A stretch of 64,000 nt of DNA from Enterococcus sp. DIV2402 (GCF_017426705.2 NZ_CP147251.1:2084501-2148500); one strand, 5' to 3'. Shown: positions 1 through 9,583, numbered from the stretch's first letter. Program-made: numbers and translations. The notes: generated by a model from the sequence alone, not told the origin.

Positions 1-117
1 AAATATAATCAAGCTCCTGAAAATGATCTCCATCATACTTTTCATGTATTAAGCGTTCTGGAAATGGACGAAACATTAATTATGCTCAAAAACTGGAGTA
101 AAAAGCTACTTAATTGA
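1..117 (+). CDS. 3' end of an unrecognised gene (partial)
   Basis: An open frame enters from the left edge and ends at TGA 115-117, giving 38 residues that finish in LKNWSKKLLN. The piece is too short to assign to a family. It lies on the same strand as the acetyltransferase remnant downstream. It could be the tail of a regulator, but no motif supports this. Confidence 0.35.
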   Translation, partial: KYNQAPENDLHHTFHVLSVLEMDETLIMLKNWSKKLLN

Positions 118-201
118 TGTTGCATAAATGCAATATGGTGATGAATTAAAAATAATGTATTATAAAATTCACTTCAACAATTCGTAGTGAGGTGATACAA
201 T

Positions 202-258
202 ATGCAATCTTTATTTTTACTGCTTGCCATGATTGATTGGAATATCCTTGGATTATAG
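202..258 (+). CDS. Possible 18-aa leader peptide upstream of the acetyltransferase remnant
   Basis: ATG at 202 follows a good Shine-Dalgarno (GTGAGGTGA, 187-195). The frame encodes an 18-residue hydrophobic peptide starting MQSLFLLLAM and stops at TAG 256-258, inside the ribosome binding site of the next gene. The position suggests a translated leader or attenuator peptide. Its short length means it could also be chance. Confidence 0.3.
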   Translation: MQSLFLLLAMIDWNILGL

Positions 259-270
259 GAAGAAATTTTA

Positions 271-696
271 ATGAAAAATGAAAACATAGATACTGAAAGA
301 TTAATACTTCGTCCATTACAGATAATTGATTCAAAACAAATGCTTAATAACTTGGTATCAAGTGAAAAAGTTACTAAATTTCTCACTTGGAGTCCCCATT
401 ATGACATTGATTCTGTAAAAGCATCGATAGCTAAAAAAATTTAAAAGTATAAGGAACAAGCTTTCTTTGATTGGGGAATTGAACTTAAAAATGAACATGT
501 ACTAATTGGAACAATAGTTGTAACCAAATATGACAAATTAAGCAAAACAATGGAGATTGGACATGTTATTGATGAAACTTGGTGGGCTAACAGCTATACA
601 TCTGAGGCTCTTATTGCCACTGTAAATTTTTTATTCAAACCTACAGATGTTCAAAAAATAGAAGACTTCCACGATATTACAAACAATCGATCGTAA
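271..696 (+). pseudogene. GNAT (RimJ/RimL-type) N-acetyltransferase, broken
   Basis: From ATG 271 (AGGA Shine-Dalgarno at 257) the product starts MKNENIDTERLILRPLQ, typical of RimJ/RimL-type GNAT acetyltransferases that use acetyl-CoA. There is an in-frame TAA at 442-444. Beyond it the same frame continues with GNAT-like sequence (EIGHVIDETWW, then QKIEDFHDI). It ends early at TAA 694-696, before the usual C-terminal strand, so the gene carries an internal stop and a C-terminal truncation. Readthrough of one stop would still leave an incomplete domain. Confidence 0.7.
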
Positions 697-704
697 CGAG
701 TCCT

Positions 705-738
705 AAAAAAAGCCCCCTCTATCATCGATAGTGGAGGC
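705..738 (-). terminator. Rho-independent terminator, leftward
   Basis: Read on the minus strand, a GCCTCC...GGGGGC stem extended by CTATC/GATAG with a 3-nt loop is followed by seven T residues. It would stop leftward transcripts just after the acetyltransferase remnant. No intact leftward gene lies upstream of it. Confidence 0.6.
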
Positions 739-823
739 ACATGAGCAAATAAAATGACAAACAGCAAAGTTAAAACAAACCAAGCCATTTGATTAAATGT
801 CACAGGAAAAGGCAGCTAATCCA

Positions 824-893
824 GTTGAAAGTCATTTATCTCATAAATGACTTTTTCAACTACCCAGATACGGGTGTAGCTTTTTATTTTTTT
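824..893 (+). terminator. Tandem hairpins with T tract, rightward
   Basis: A long inverted repeat at 824-860 (arms AGTCATTTAT / ATAAATGACT) is followed at 860-893 by CTACCC...GGGTGTAG and a T-rich tail. This is a plausible rightward terminator. With the leftward terminator at 705-738 it implies overlapping convergent transcripts across 740-860. Confidence 0.55.
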
Positions 894-911
894 CCTTTCA
901 AAAAGGGTTAT

Positions 912-1040
912 TTAAATATCGTCAATTAATCCAGAGTTACCATCAGACGAAAACTCTTTGATTATATTTTTAGTTGGCAGTATATCTGGATATCCATTAT
1001 TAATAACAATAATTGGGTATTTTTTGTTTTGTCCCAAATC
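912..1040 (-). pseudogene. C-terminal fragment of an unrecognised protein fused to the helicase remnant
   Basis: On the minus strand a frame reads NKKYPIIVINNGYPDIL and ends ...SGLIDDI at the stop 912-914. It differs from the helicase frame and does not resemble that family, so it looks like the tail of another gene joined at a deletion point. Its function is not recognised. Confidence 0.3.
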
Positions 1041-1900
1041 GAGAACATTTTTCCCACACACGTTCCTAATTTTGATTCTGGATTGTACTCAAGTGAGTCA
1101 TTCAATAATCGACCATCCATCGCAATGAGTTTTACTTCATTGATTAATTTCAACATGTTGTCTTCCATAGAGGGCAACTTGATTATTCCGAATAGCTTCA
1201 GAATAGACAACAAATTCATCCATCATCGCTTCTTGAAAAGGGGTACGTTTCGTGACGATTGTTTGAACTTTTCCTGTTTCTAATTCTAGGACTAGCAATT
1301 GCAACATTTCTGCTGTTTGAATATCTGCTACTGCATAAACATACTCATGAACTCCGGTAAATTATGGAATTTTGAGAAGCGACTCCGCATTCGATTAACC
1401 ACTTCCTTCTGGTGTAATCTCAAGAGAAGACACTACTTGACCAAATGTTGCTGCCCAAGAATCAAACGAATTTAAACCACGACTGCGTAAAGCTTCTGGT
1501 TGTAAGAAATACTGCATAACATATAATTCACTCATTGAGTTAAATACAGGTGTTCCTGTCGTAAAGACAACATTGCTACCATCTTATGCACCTTAAATGT
1601 AGCGCATATCATTGGCTCTTTGGCTTGGTGCATCGCTGACATCTGCAACATTTTGTATTTTTGTGTAAATAAATAGATTTTTGTAGACATGGGCTTCATC
1701 CACAAATAAGAAATCAACACCTTAATTTTCAAAGGTAATCACTTCATCACGTTTACCATCATTATCTAGCTTCTCCAAATTGGTTTCTAAATTTACTCGA
1801 AATCGTTTCATCTGTTTGACAGTCCAATTTTCTGCATTGCATTGGCATCTTTCAGTCCTCTAACGATACGTGCGACCTCATTATTTTGAATCTCAGATGT
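1005..1900 (-). pseudogene. SNF2-type helicase/methylase of mobile elements, multiply frameshifted remnant
   Basis: Stitching three minus-strand frames gives segments characteristic of the very large SNF2 helicase / DNA methylase proteins on ICEs and plasmids: GVDFLFVDEAHVYKN (DEAH-like box), SDAPSQRANDM, ELYVMQYFLQPEALRS, SSLEITPEGSG and VADIQTAEML, then IVTKRTPFQEAMMDEF and DNMLKLINEVKL. Several frameshifts and in-frame stops separate them, and both ends are missing, leaving perhaps 300 codons of a protein normally far longer. It is a relic of an integrated mobile element. Confidence 0.65.
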
Positions 1901-1943
1901 AATTGCTTTATTTGTCCCCTTATTACCAACAACTCAAGGAATA

Positions 1944-2244
1944 ATTAATAAGAATTCGATTGCTAAAATGAAAAATGGTGTGTTGCTTCTTAACAGTGCT
2001 CGAAGTCTTTTAATTGTAGAAGAGGATCTTAAAGATGCACTTGAAAGTGGTAAAATTAGTGTTGCTACTTTGGATGTTGTATCAACTGAACCAATTTGTG
2101 CTGATAATCCTCTACTAAAAACGCCAAATACTATTCTTATCCCACGTATGGTACGATCAACAAAGGAAGCTAAAGAAAACTTGATGAATACAGTCTACAC
2201 AAGACTTTTCTGAAGGACAACCAGTTCATAGTGTCGCTAAATAA
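1944..2244 (+). pseudogene. D-2-hydroxyacid dehydrogenase C-terminal fragment
   Basis: The plus frame reads NKNSIAKMKNGVLLLNSAR, VATLDVVSTEPICADNPLL and PNTILIPRMVRSTKEA, the C-terminal catalytic part of the D-isomer 2-hydroxyacid dehydrogenases (glycerate dehydrogenase-like). The expected active-site His of the TPH motif is replaced (PRM), and Arg-Gly is changed to Arg-Ser. The frame stops near 2213, but a shifted frame completes the natural tail FSEGQPVHSVAK to TAA 2242-2244. The N-terminal and NAD-binding parts are absent. An unrelated intact family member lies at 19480-20427. Confidence 0.7.
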
Positions 2245-2507
2245 TCAGTAACATTTTATATATTATACAAAACCATTTCAACCTATTTTTTGTAGAAAAT
2301 GAAGAGGAACACATAGTATCTTTTCTACTATAGTTATTAAGATTATTTGTAAATAGTTTATTTTATTTTCCACCATCTTCTGATATTTCTTCTGTATACT
2401 TGCTTATCAGCACCAGATAGATAGCCAACAAACAAGATTTATGTCCCTTCTTTTAAATTAGATAGATTGATTCCGTCAAAAGAACACTTAAAAAACAGTG
2501 ATATAGA
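2245..2507. other. AT-rich intergenic, no gene seen
   Basis: This stretch between the dehydrogenase relic and the next promoter shows no supported reading frame on either strand. Confidence 0.5.
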
Positions 2508-2536
2508 TTGAATTACATTAACAAAAAGATTAAAAT
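2508..2536 (+). promoter_or_regulatory. Sigma-A-type promoter for the transporter/amidohydrolase operon
   Basis: TTGAAT at 2508-2513 and TAAAAT at 2531-2536 are separated by exactly 17 nt, about 55 nt upstream of the start codon at 2593. Confidence 0.55.
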
Positions 2537-2592
2537 ATGATGATAAATGACAAGTTTTTTGAAAAAATAAAGTGACAGAAAGGGGTCTATAT

Positions 2593-3882
2593 ATGTTTGT
2601 TTCATTACTCATTATCTTAGCCATTATATTGTCTATTTTGCTTGGTGAAAAATTCAATATAAATACAGGACTGATAGCGTTAGCTTTTGCTTATCTTATT
2701 GGATGTTTTGTACTGGGAATGTCAGTAAAAGATTTATTGGCAACTTGGCCGACGCAGTTGTTTCTTGTAATTTTCTCCGTATCATTGTTTTTTAACTTTG
2801 CTGTGGTAAATGGTACACTAAATAAATTAGCCGATTTATTATTATATAAATTTAAAAGATTTAGTTTATTCTTACCTTTGATTTTATATTTTATCACTGC
2901 ATTGGTGTCGGGAATGGGTGCTGGCTTTTTCACTTCCATCGCAATCATGGGTTCTATGGCAATGGTGCTATGTAAATCATCAAACATGAATCGTATCCAT
3001 GCTTCATTAGCTGTTTCCCTAGGAGCACTTTCAGGAGCAAATTTTATGTACAGTGCTCATGGCGTATTATTTCATTCTTTGTTTTTAGAGACTCCATTAG
3101 CTGAACAAGCTGGCCTTCTTACAAAAGATATCTTTATTGTATCCTTTACTTATCCAATCGTTGTTATCTTATTTTTAATATTCATTTCTCGTAAAAATCA
3201 TTCGAAAAAAGAACTAAACATACAACTACCAGAAAAATTTAATTCGAAGCAAAAATTAAACTTAGTGTTGATTTTTTTATTAATGGTGCTAGTTTTGGTT
3301 ATTCCAATGATAGAAAAATTGGTTCCAGAGATTTCCTACATTAGTCAAAGAATCGATATCAGTTTGTTAGCGATAGTCTTTTCGATTTTTGGCTATTTCC
3401 TTAAACTGGTTGATAATTCTGATGAAGTACTAAAAAAAGTTCCTTGGAATACTATTTGGTTGGTTTCAGGAGTTGGGATGTTGATTGATGTTGCTGTAGA
3501 GGCTGGAACAATTGATTTACTTGCTTCATTGATTACTAAAATCCCGACTCCTTTAGTCCCCCTAGCAGTGTGCATTATTGCCGGAATCATGTCGATTTTT
3601 AGCAGTACACTCGGTGTTGTAGCACCTTTAATGTTTCCAATGATTACTGGAATCGCCGTCGCTTCCGGCTATAGCCCTTCTTTAATTGCAGTAGCTATTA
3701 TTATAGGTGCGCAATCAACAGCCGTGGCTCCTTTCTCTACTGGAGGTAGTCTTATTCTCGGGTCAAGTGGACTTGAAGGTAAACAACAACAGAAGTTTTA
3801 CAATGATTTATTATATAAAGCAACCTTCCTAGGTTTATTATTTGCGATGATTGCAACGATAGTTTTAATGTTTATCTACTAG
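2593..3882 (+). CDS. Multi-pass anion (dicarboxylate-type, MatC/SLC13-like) transporter
   Basis: The 429-residue protein is hydrophobic throughout, with about 10-12 predicted membrane segments and the duplicated layout typical of ion-transporter (IT) superfamily permeases. Segments such as ALSGANFMYSAHGVLF and a second-half hairpin GAQSTAVAPFSTGGS recall the MatC / C4-dicarboxylate carriers. ATG 2593 is chosen because AGAAAGGGG lies about 8 nt upstream; an upstream GTG at 2572 overlaps that site. An amidohydrolase follows 14 nt downstream, so the pair probably imports and hydrolyses one organic acid or lactone. The substrate is not readable from sequence. Confidence 0.7.
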   Translation: MFVSLLIILAIILSILLGEKFNINTGLIALAFAYLIGCFVLGMSVKDLLATWPTQLFLVIFSVSLFFNFAVVNGTLNKLADLLLYKFKRFSLFLPLILYFITALVSGMGAGFFTSIAIMGSMAMVLCKSSNMNRIHASLAVSLGALSGANFMYSAHGVLFHSLFLETPLAEQAGLLTKDIFIVSFTYPIVVILFLIFISRKNHSKKELNIQLPEKFNSKQKLNLVLIFLLMVLVLVIPMIEKLVPEISYISQRIDISLLAIVFSIFGYFLKLVDNSDEVLKKVPWNTIWLVSGVGMLIDVAVEAGTIDLLASLITKIPTPLVPLAVCIIAGIMSIFSSTLGVVAPLMFPMITGIAVASGYSPSLIAVAIIIGAQSTAVAPFSTGGSLILGSSGLEGKQQQKFYNDLLYKATFLGLLFAMIATIVLMFIY

Positions 3883-3896
3883 AAGGAGAAAAAATT

Positions 3897-4664
3897 ATGT
3901 ATAAGATATTTGATGGGCATTTCCATATCATTGATCCAGCTTTTCCATTAATTGAGAACAATGGCTTTATACCTGATTATTATGTGATAAAAGAATATAG
4001 AGAAGAATTAAGAAGAATGAACATAGACGTTATAGGGGGTGCAGTTGTATCTGGTTCTTTTCAAGGATATCACCAAGACTATTTTAACGCTGCTTTAACA
4101 GAATTAGGTGAAAATTTTATAGGTATTACTCAACTTCCAATAGATATCTCGGACCAAGAGATTAGATTTCTTGATGCTACAGGAATAAAAGGGATTCGTT
4201 TCAATTTATATAGGGGTATTGATACTTCTTTAGATGACATAGAGAGATTATCTAAACGTGTTTATAATTTATGCAATTGGAAAACTGAGTTTTATTTGAA
4301 TGTGGATACTGTTGATACAAATTTAGATAAGTTAATTCATTCTCTTCCTAAAGTATCTATTGATCACCTTGGTATGGGAAGACATTCTATTGATAAACTA
4401 AAAAAGTATCTTTCAAATAATATTCCAATTCGTGTAACAGGATTTGGTAGAATTAAGTATGACAGAGATGAATTAAAATCTATATTAGTGCAACTACATG
4501 CAGAAAATTCAGAAGGATTAATTTTTGGAACAGATTTACCTTCAACCAGAGCAAATTATCGATTTTCTATAAATGATATTCTTTTATTGGAGGAAATTTT
4601 CAATGCACAAGATGTAGAGAAAATTCTGTATAAAAACGGGATGAAATGGTATTTGGATAAGTAG
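3897..4664 (+). CDS. Amidohydrolase family (Amidohydro_2, TIM-barrel) hydrolase
   Basis: The 255-residue protein begins MYKIFDGHFHIID, with the HxH metal motif at strand 1. It continues with GIKGIRFNLYRG, KVSIDHLGMGRH (metal-site His) and IFGTDLPSTRANY (catalytic Asp), the order seen in amidohydrolase-2 / 2-pyrone-4,6-dicarboxylate lactonase-like enzymes. These are cytosolic metal-dependent hydrolases of lactones or amides. It has a strong Shine-Dalgarno (AGAAGGAG) and is co-transcribed with the transporter just upstream. The exact substrate is unknown. Confidence 0.75.
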   Translation: MYKIFDGHFHIIDPAFPLIENNGFIPDYYVIKEYREELRRMNIDVIGGAVVSGSFQGYHQDYFNAALTELGENFIGITQLPIDISDQEIRFLDATGIKGIRFNLYRGIDTSLDDIERLSKRVYNLCNWKTEFYLNVDTVDTNLDKLIHSLPKVSIDHLGMGRHSIDKLKKYLSNNIPIRVTGFGRIKYDRDELKSILVQLHAENSEGLIFGTDLPSTRANYRFSINDILLLEEIFNAQDVEKILYKNGMKWYLDK

Positions 4665-4769
4665 TTTAGAACATCACCTTTCGCATCTAGAAGTGGAATT
4701 GTAAAACATTCACCTAGTAAAAATTGAATTTTAGACAAAACATCGTCACTCTCTATCAAATCTATCAGC

Positions 4770-4806
4770 AAAAAGCGTCACAATTTTTGAAATTGTGACG
4801 CTTTTT
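4770..4806. terminator. Bidirectional terminator between amidohydrolase and oadA
   Basis: A 17-bp perfect stem (AAAAAGCGTCACAATTT with its complement) around a 3-nt loop has A and T runs on both sides, so it can end both the rightward amidohydrolase operon and the leftward citrate operon. Confidence 0.85.
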
Positions 4807-4920
4807 ACTGATATCATTCCCTTACTCTATTGCTTTTAGACTCTCTAATTTTCAATCTGATTCTACTTCGACATTGACATTGACAAGAAAAAAATCAAAG
4901 AAGTGGCAAGTTTTCATTAA

Positions 4921-6315
4921 TTATTCAATAGCAAATTTTACCGAAACCGATTGTGTAGGTACATCATAAAAACGATCTTCTCTACGTCCCAGAAAATCTT
5001 TGCCTTGTTGTGGGAACATCGCATACAACAAAACATCTTCTTCCGATTTTGCATACTTTTTAATTTCTTCTTCTAGAATTGCTAATTCTGGTTTAATCAA
5101 ATCAGCAGGACGGCAAGTGATGGCTTCATCTTCACCAATGATTTTTTTCTTCATTTCTTCAGAGATTGGTGCGGGAGATTTTCCGTAGTATCCTCGAACA
5201 TAATCTTTGATTTCATTAGGAATCAGTTTATAACGCTCCCCTGATATGACATTCATTAAAGCCTGAGTACCGACCATCTGTGATAGTGGTGTTACTAAAG
5301 GAGGAAACCCTAAATCAGCTCGGACTTTCGGTACCTCGGCTAAAACTTCATCATACTTGTCTGATAATCCTTGTTCTTTTAATTGGCTTAACAAATTAGA
5401 AAGCATTCCACCAGGAACTTGATAAATCAAGGTCTTAGGTTCAACATCTTTCACTTTTGGGTTTAAGATGCCATCTTCTCTAAACTGATCACGAATTGGA
5501 TTAAAATATTCTGCAATTTTTGTTACTTTATTCATGTTTAAACCTGTATCAAATCCCAATTCTTCAAATGCAGTAGCTATAGATTCCGTTGCTGGCTGAC
5601 TTGTACCTCCTGCAAATGAGGAAATTGCGGTATCAATGATATCGGCACCCGCTTCAGCAGCTTTTAAATAGGTCATTTCTGAAATTCCGCTTGTTGCATG
5701 TGTGTGCACCTCTAAAGGCAAAGCCACGGAATCTTTTATTCGACTGACTAACTCAAAAGCAGCATAAGGCGTTAAAACTCCAGACATATCTTTCAAACAA
5801 ATTGAATCTGCACCTGTTTTAGCTAGCTCTTTAGCTAAATCAACAAAATAATCAAACGTGTGAACTTTACTTGTTGTATAGGAGATTGCTGCTTGACATT
5901 CACCGCCAGCTTCTTTGGTCGCACGGATTGCTGTTTGTAGGTTACGCACATCGTTCAGTGCATCAAAAATTCGAATCACATCGATTCCATTTTCAATTGA
6001 TTTTCCGACAAAAGCTTTTACCACATCATCTGCATAGTGACGATAACCTAAAAGATTTTGTCCTCTAAGCAGCATCTGCAATTTAGTATTTTTTACTTCT
6101 TTTCTTATTGCGCGTAATCTTTCCCAGGGATCCTCGTTTAAATATCTCACACAAGAATCAAAAGTAGCACCTCCCCACATTTCTAAAGCACGGAAGCCTG
6201 CTTCATCCATTGTTTTTATAATTGGTAACATATCTGAAGTAGGCATGCGTGTTGCAATCAAACTCTGCTGACCATCACGCAAAACAGTTTCCGTGAACCG
6301 AATTTTCTTAGTCAT
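4921..6315 (-). CDS. oadA: Oxaloacetate decarboxylase alpha subunit (carboxyltransferase)
   Basis: This 464-residue subunit transfers the carboxyl group of oxaloacetate to biotin. It starts RFTETVLRDGQQSL, shows CLKDMSG (carbamylated-Lys region) and the metal-binding VHTHATSG, and ends after the PYC/OADA conserved domain. It has no C-terminal biotinyl domain; that function is on the separate protein OadD (11892-12275), as in the enterococcal citrate operon. ATG 6315 sits one base after the citX stop and has GGAAAGGAG. It is the last gene of the operon before the terminator at 4770. A soluble citM does not follow it here, unlike the E. faecalis order I recall. Confidence 0.95.
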   Translation of the reverse strand: MTKKIRFTETVLRDGQQSLIATRMPTSDMLPIIKTMDEAGFRALEMWGGATFDSCVRYLNEDPWERLRAIRKEVKNTKLQMLLRGQNLLGYRHYADDVVKAFVGKSIENGIDVIRIFDALNDVRNLQTAIRATKEAGGECQAAISYTTSKVHTFDYFVDLAKELAKTGADSICLKDMSGVLTPYAAFELVSRIKDSVALPLEVHTHATSGISEMTYLKAAEAGADIIDTAISSFAGGTSQPATESIATAFEELGFDTGLNMNKVTKIAEYFNPIRDQFREDGILNPKVKDVEPKTLIYQVPGGMLSNLLSQLKEQGLSDKYDEVLAEVPKVRADLGFPPLVTPLSQMVGTQALMNVISGERYKLIPNEIKDYVRGYYGKSPAPISEEMKKKIIGEDEAITCRPADLIKPELAILEEEIKKYAKSEEDVLLYAMFPQQGKDFLGRREDRFYDVPTQSVSVKFAIE

Positions 6316-6316
6316 T

Positions 6317-6856
6317 CTATTGCTCCTTTCCTATGCTTACCATTTCGTAAATTTTATTTTGTAATTCTTCAATAGAGTGTTGTCGAGAACGGCCACATTC
6401 CTTCGCATCCTTTTGACAAATCAAGCATTTTCGACTAGGATGTTTGAGCACTTGTCGACTAATATTTTTGAGTTTTTCATCAAACCAAATAACATCTAAA
6501 TCGAATAGCCGTCCATATTTATAAGTTTCTTCAATTTGAATCATTTTTTTCTTTAATTTTTCTGGCAATAGATTAACAGATAGATAATATTCAGCACCTG
6601 TTTTTTTACTATGGCAAATTCTAACATTTGGAACTACATCAGCCAACTGATGTTCAATGTATGCAACAGCCTCCACAAAAATAGCCATTAAGCCAATCGA
6701 GTTTTTAATCGATCCTGGAATATTCATTGTAGCTACTAATAAAGAAGAATTTGGATAAGTCTCCAATATTTTTTGTTGCATACTGACTCGTTTCTCTCTA
6801 GCATCTAGTATCTCTTCTAAAGTAATTTCTTCACCATCAAATAGTTCATCAGACAT
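6317..6856 (-). CDS. citX: Holo-ACP synthase CitX (apo-citrate lyase phosphoribosyl-dephospho-CoA transferase)
   Basis: CitX attaches the 2'-(5''-triphosphoribosyl)-3'-dephospho-CoA group made by CitG to CitD. The 179-residue product starts MSDELFDGEEITLEEIL and includes SRKCLICQKDAKECGRSR, the family's C-terminal cysteine-rich motif. ATG 6856 overlaps the citF stop by 8 nt, implying translational coupling; an alternative ATG at 6871 is possible but less well spaced. Confidence 0.92.
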   Translation of the reverse strand: MSDELFDGEEITLEEILDAREKRVSMQQKILETYPNSSLLVATMNIPGSIKNSIGLMAIFVEAVAYIEHQLADVVPNVRICHSKKTGAEYYLSVNLLPEKLKKKMIQIEETYKYGRLFDLDVIWFDEKLKNISRQVLKHPSRKCLICQKDAKECGRSRQHSIEELQNKIYEMVSIGKEQ

Positions 6857-8381
6857 TTTTAACCACATCAATCAAACTACCGTCTCGATATTCGATTAAA
6901 GCTACCACCTTATCCCCATATTGGATTGAATCTGGTGTGCCTACGATTGCATAAGCTTTTTCTTTTAATTCTTGAATTGTAAACTGCGGTACATCTAATA
7001 ACTTAAAGTGTTCAATTAAATCATTTCGATTCGGATTAATTGCTATTCCTACTTCTGTAACAATCACATCTATACTATCACCAGGTGTGACAACTGTATT
7101 TACTTGATCGACGAAAGTTGGAATTCTACCACGAACTAATGGTGAAAGTACTAAGCTCATTTTACAGGCCATACTAGTATCTGAATGTCCGCCTGAAGCG
7201 CCTCGAATTACCCCATCCGAACCTGTAATGACATTCACATTAAAATCTGTATCTATTTCCAAAGCTGATAAAACAGAGGTATCCAGCTGATTGATAACCG
7301 CTCCTTTACTCAAAGGTGAGGCATACATGTTCGCATCAATCTCATAATGGTCTGCATTTATTCCTAAAGAAACAGCTGAAGGGTAGTCAAAATCCTGTAC
7401 ATCAATAATTTTTTCAACCAATCCTTCCTCTAAAAGTTCAATCATTGCATTTGTAATCCCTCCCAATGTAAAACTTGCTTTAATACCATCTTTAAGCATT
7501 TTTTCTCTGATGAAACGTGTGACTGCTAGAGATGAACCACCCGTTCCTGTTTGGAAAGAAAAACCTTGTTTATAATACGGTGAAGAGGTAATTACTTTCG
7601 CAGCATATTCTGCAATCAATAACTCTTTAGGATTTTTTGTAAAACGTGTTGCTCCTTTGGCTATTCCCTGAGGATCACCAATTGCATCCACTTCAACGAC
7701 ATAATCAACATTTGTTTGTGGAATACTAATGGGAGTATTGGGATAACTCACTAGTGTATCAGTAATAATCACGACTTGGTCTGCATATTCTGCATCCACC
7801 ATCGCATAACCTAATGAACCACAATTCGCTTTTCCTTTTGTTCCATTAGCATTACCATATTCATCAGAACTTGGTGCACCTAAAAAAGCAACATCAATAT
7901 GAATGTCTCCCGCAGCAATTGCTCGAGCACGTCCACCATGAGAACGAATCACAACTGGATTCTCCATAATTCCAGAAGAAATTGCTGCCCCAACTTTATC
8001 TCTTAATCCTGAAGAGGTAATATTGGTCACAACACCATTCTTGATATGATCAATCAGCGGTGCATGAACATTGGCAATTGAACTTGGCGCAATGGAAAGG
8101 TTTTTAATACCCATTTTATCAATTTCTTCCATCACCATATTCATTACGTAGTCTCCTTCACGAAAATGATGATGAAAAGAGATTGTCATACCGTCTTTTA
8201 AGCCAGTTTTTTCGATTGCTTCTCGGATACTGCCTAGCAATTTTTGATCTCTTGGTTTAACTGGATTAATTTTACGGCTCGTTTCTTTATACTGATTAAT
8301 ATGAGCAAGTTCTCCTTCATAGATACCGTATTGTTCTGCATATTGTTGAGGAATCTCTTTACCCACTTTATTTAATACCAT
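6849..8381 (-). CDS. citF: Citrate lyase alpha subunit (citrate CoA-transferase)
   Basis: The 510-residue CitF swaps acetate for citrate on the acyl carrier CitD, forming citryl-ACP. It starts with ATG 8381 directly after the citE stop. Internal segments SFHHHFREGDYVMN and GTGGSSLAVTRFI and a full family length support the call. The operon order is citD-citE-citF-citX. Confidence 0.95.
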   Translation of the reverse strand: MVLNKVGKEIPQQYAEQYGIYEGELAHINQYKETSRKINPVKPRDQKLLGSIREAIEKTGLKDGMTISFHHHFREGDYVMNMVMEEIDKMGIKNLSIAPSSIANVHAPLIDHIKNGVVTNITSSGLRDKVGAAISSGIMENPVVIRSHGGRARAIAAGDIHIDVAFLGAPSSDEYGNANGTKGKANCGSLGYAMVDAEYADQVVIITDTLVSYPNTPISIPQTNVDYVVEVDAIGDPQGIAKGATRFTKNPKELLIAEYAAKVITSSPYYKQGFSFQTGTGGSSLAVTRFIREKMLKDGIKASFTLGGITNAMIELLEEGLVEKIIDVQDFDYPSAVSLGINADHYEIDANMYASPLSKGAVINQLDTSVLSALEIDTDFNVNVITGSDGVIRGASGGHSDTSMACKMSLVLSPLVRGRIPTFVDQVNTVVTPGDSIDVIVTEVGIAINPNRNDLIEHFKLLDVPQFTIQELKEKAYAIVGTPDSIQYGDKVVALIEYRDGSLIDVVKNV

Positions 8382-8382
8382 A

Positions 8383-9270
8383 TTAAACTTCCTCCTTTGT
8401 AATCAATTTTGCTGCTATGGCTAATGCGATAACTCGTTCTGCACGTTCAACAATAGGTTTGTCTACCATTTTTCCATTAACAGAAATAACACCAGAACCT
8501 TTTGCTTCTGCTTCTCTGATCCCCCAAATAACTTCTTTAGCAGATTGAATCTCTTTTTCAGTTGGCGCGTAAATTTGATTTACCAAAGGAATTTGTCGTG
8601 GATTGATAACTGATTTTCCATCAAATCCTAATTGTTTAATCGTTCGTACTTCGTTTTGAAAACCTTCGATATTGTCAACATCAGAATAAACTGTATCAAT
8701 TGCTGAAATTCCAGCAACTCGGGCAGCGTGTAAAATCATACTGCGAGCAAAAAGCAACTCTTGACCATCCGAATAGCGACGTGTCTTTAAATTGGTTACA
8801 TAATCTTCAGCTCCTAAAGCAATACCAATCAATCGTGTTGAGCTTTGCGCAATATCGGATGCATTTAGTACCCCTTCTGCAGATTCAATTGCGGCCATCA
8901 TTTTTGTTCTACCGATTTCAATTCCTGCTTTACTTTCAACTTCTGTAATAACTTCTTCTACCTCAATGATATCCTGTGCTGTTTCGGTCTTCGGCAATCT
9001 GATAACATCAACACCAGCCAAAACCATAGCTGCAACATCTTGTTTTCCACCTGAATCTAAGCTATTGATACGTACAACCGTTTCCACTTTGCTGTAATCA
9101 AATGTTTTTAAAGCTGAATGAACTAGAACTCTGGCAGAATCTTTTTCTTTTAAAGAAACCGCATCTTCTAAATCAAACATAAGGGAATCTGCACCATACA
9201 ATGGTGCATCTCGGAGCATTGCCGCATTTGCACCAGGTACAAACATCATTGTTCTTCTCAATTGTTCCAT
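8383..9270 (-). CDS. citE: Citrate lyase beta subunit (citryl-ACP lyase)
   Basis: CitE cleaves citryl-ACP into oxaloacetate and acetyl-ACP. The 295-residue protein shows [17 protein letters not shown], the acidic metal-site segment [17 protein letters not shown] and [13 protein letters not shown], all typical of the CitE/HpcH TIM-barrel family. Its start overlaps the citD 3' end by 13 nt. Confidence 0.95.
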   Translation of the reverse strand: MEQLRRTMMFVPGANAAMLRDAPLYGADSLMFDLEDAVSLKEKDSARVLVHSALKTFDYSKVETVVRINSLDSGGKQDVAAMVLAGVDVIRLPKTETAQDIIEVEEVITEVESKAGIEIGRTKMMAAIESAEGVLNASDIAQSSTRLIGIALGAEDYVTNLKTRRYSDGQELLFARSMILHAARVAGISAIDTVYSDVDNIEGFQNEVRTIKQLGFDGKSVINPRQIPLVNQIYAPTEKEIQSAKEVIWGIREAEAKGSGVISVNGKMVDKPIVERAERVIALAIAAKLITKEEV

Positions 9271-9566
9271 GAGTCAATCTCCTCCCAGTCATAATTGTCC
9301 TTTTCAGCAGCACGATGAACAGCTGTAAGTGTTCGAGCTTTGATCGTACAATCCAAAGCTCCTTTATCAACAGCAATGACTTCCACTCCAGTTACATTTA
9401 AATGACTTAAAGTATCTGTGATTACTTTGCGAATCTGACGTCCAAATTGTTTTTCTACGCTACTTTCTAGATCAATATGAATTCCCTGTGAATCAATAGG
9501 CTGAATCGTAAGCATGATATCACTCGATTCCATGGTTCCCGCAACAGCGGTTTTAATAATTTTCAC
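9258..9566 (-). CDS. citD: Citrate lyase gamma subunit (acyl carrier protein)
   Basis: CitD carries the prosthetic group and shuttles acetyl/citryl between CitF and CitE. With the GTG start at 9566 the protein is 102 residues and places the modified serine at position 14 ([16 protein letters not shown]), the canonical site. GAGGTGA lies 8 nt upstream; a GTG at 9575 would sit inside that site. Confidence 0.92.
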   Translation of the reverse strand: MKIIKTAVAGTMESSDIMLTIQPIDSQGIHIDLESSVEKQFGRQIRKVITDTLSHLNVTGVEVIAVDKGALDCTIKARTLTAVHRAAEKDNYDWEEIDSWNN

Positions 9567-9583
9567 TTTGTTCACCTCATTAA

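Noticed and set aside
740..860. Fst/par type I toxin-antitoxin locus
   Set aside because: The terminator arrangement is suggestive, but no Fst-like peptide with a ribosome binding site was found on either strand.
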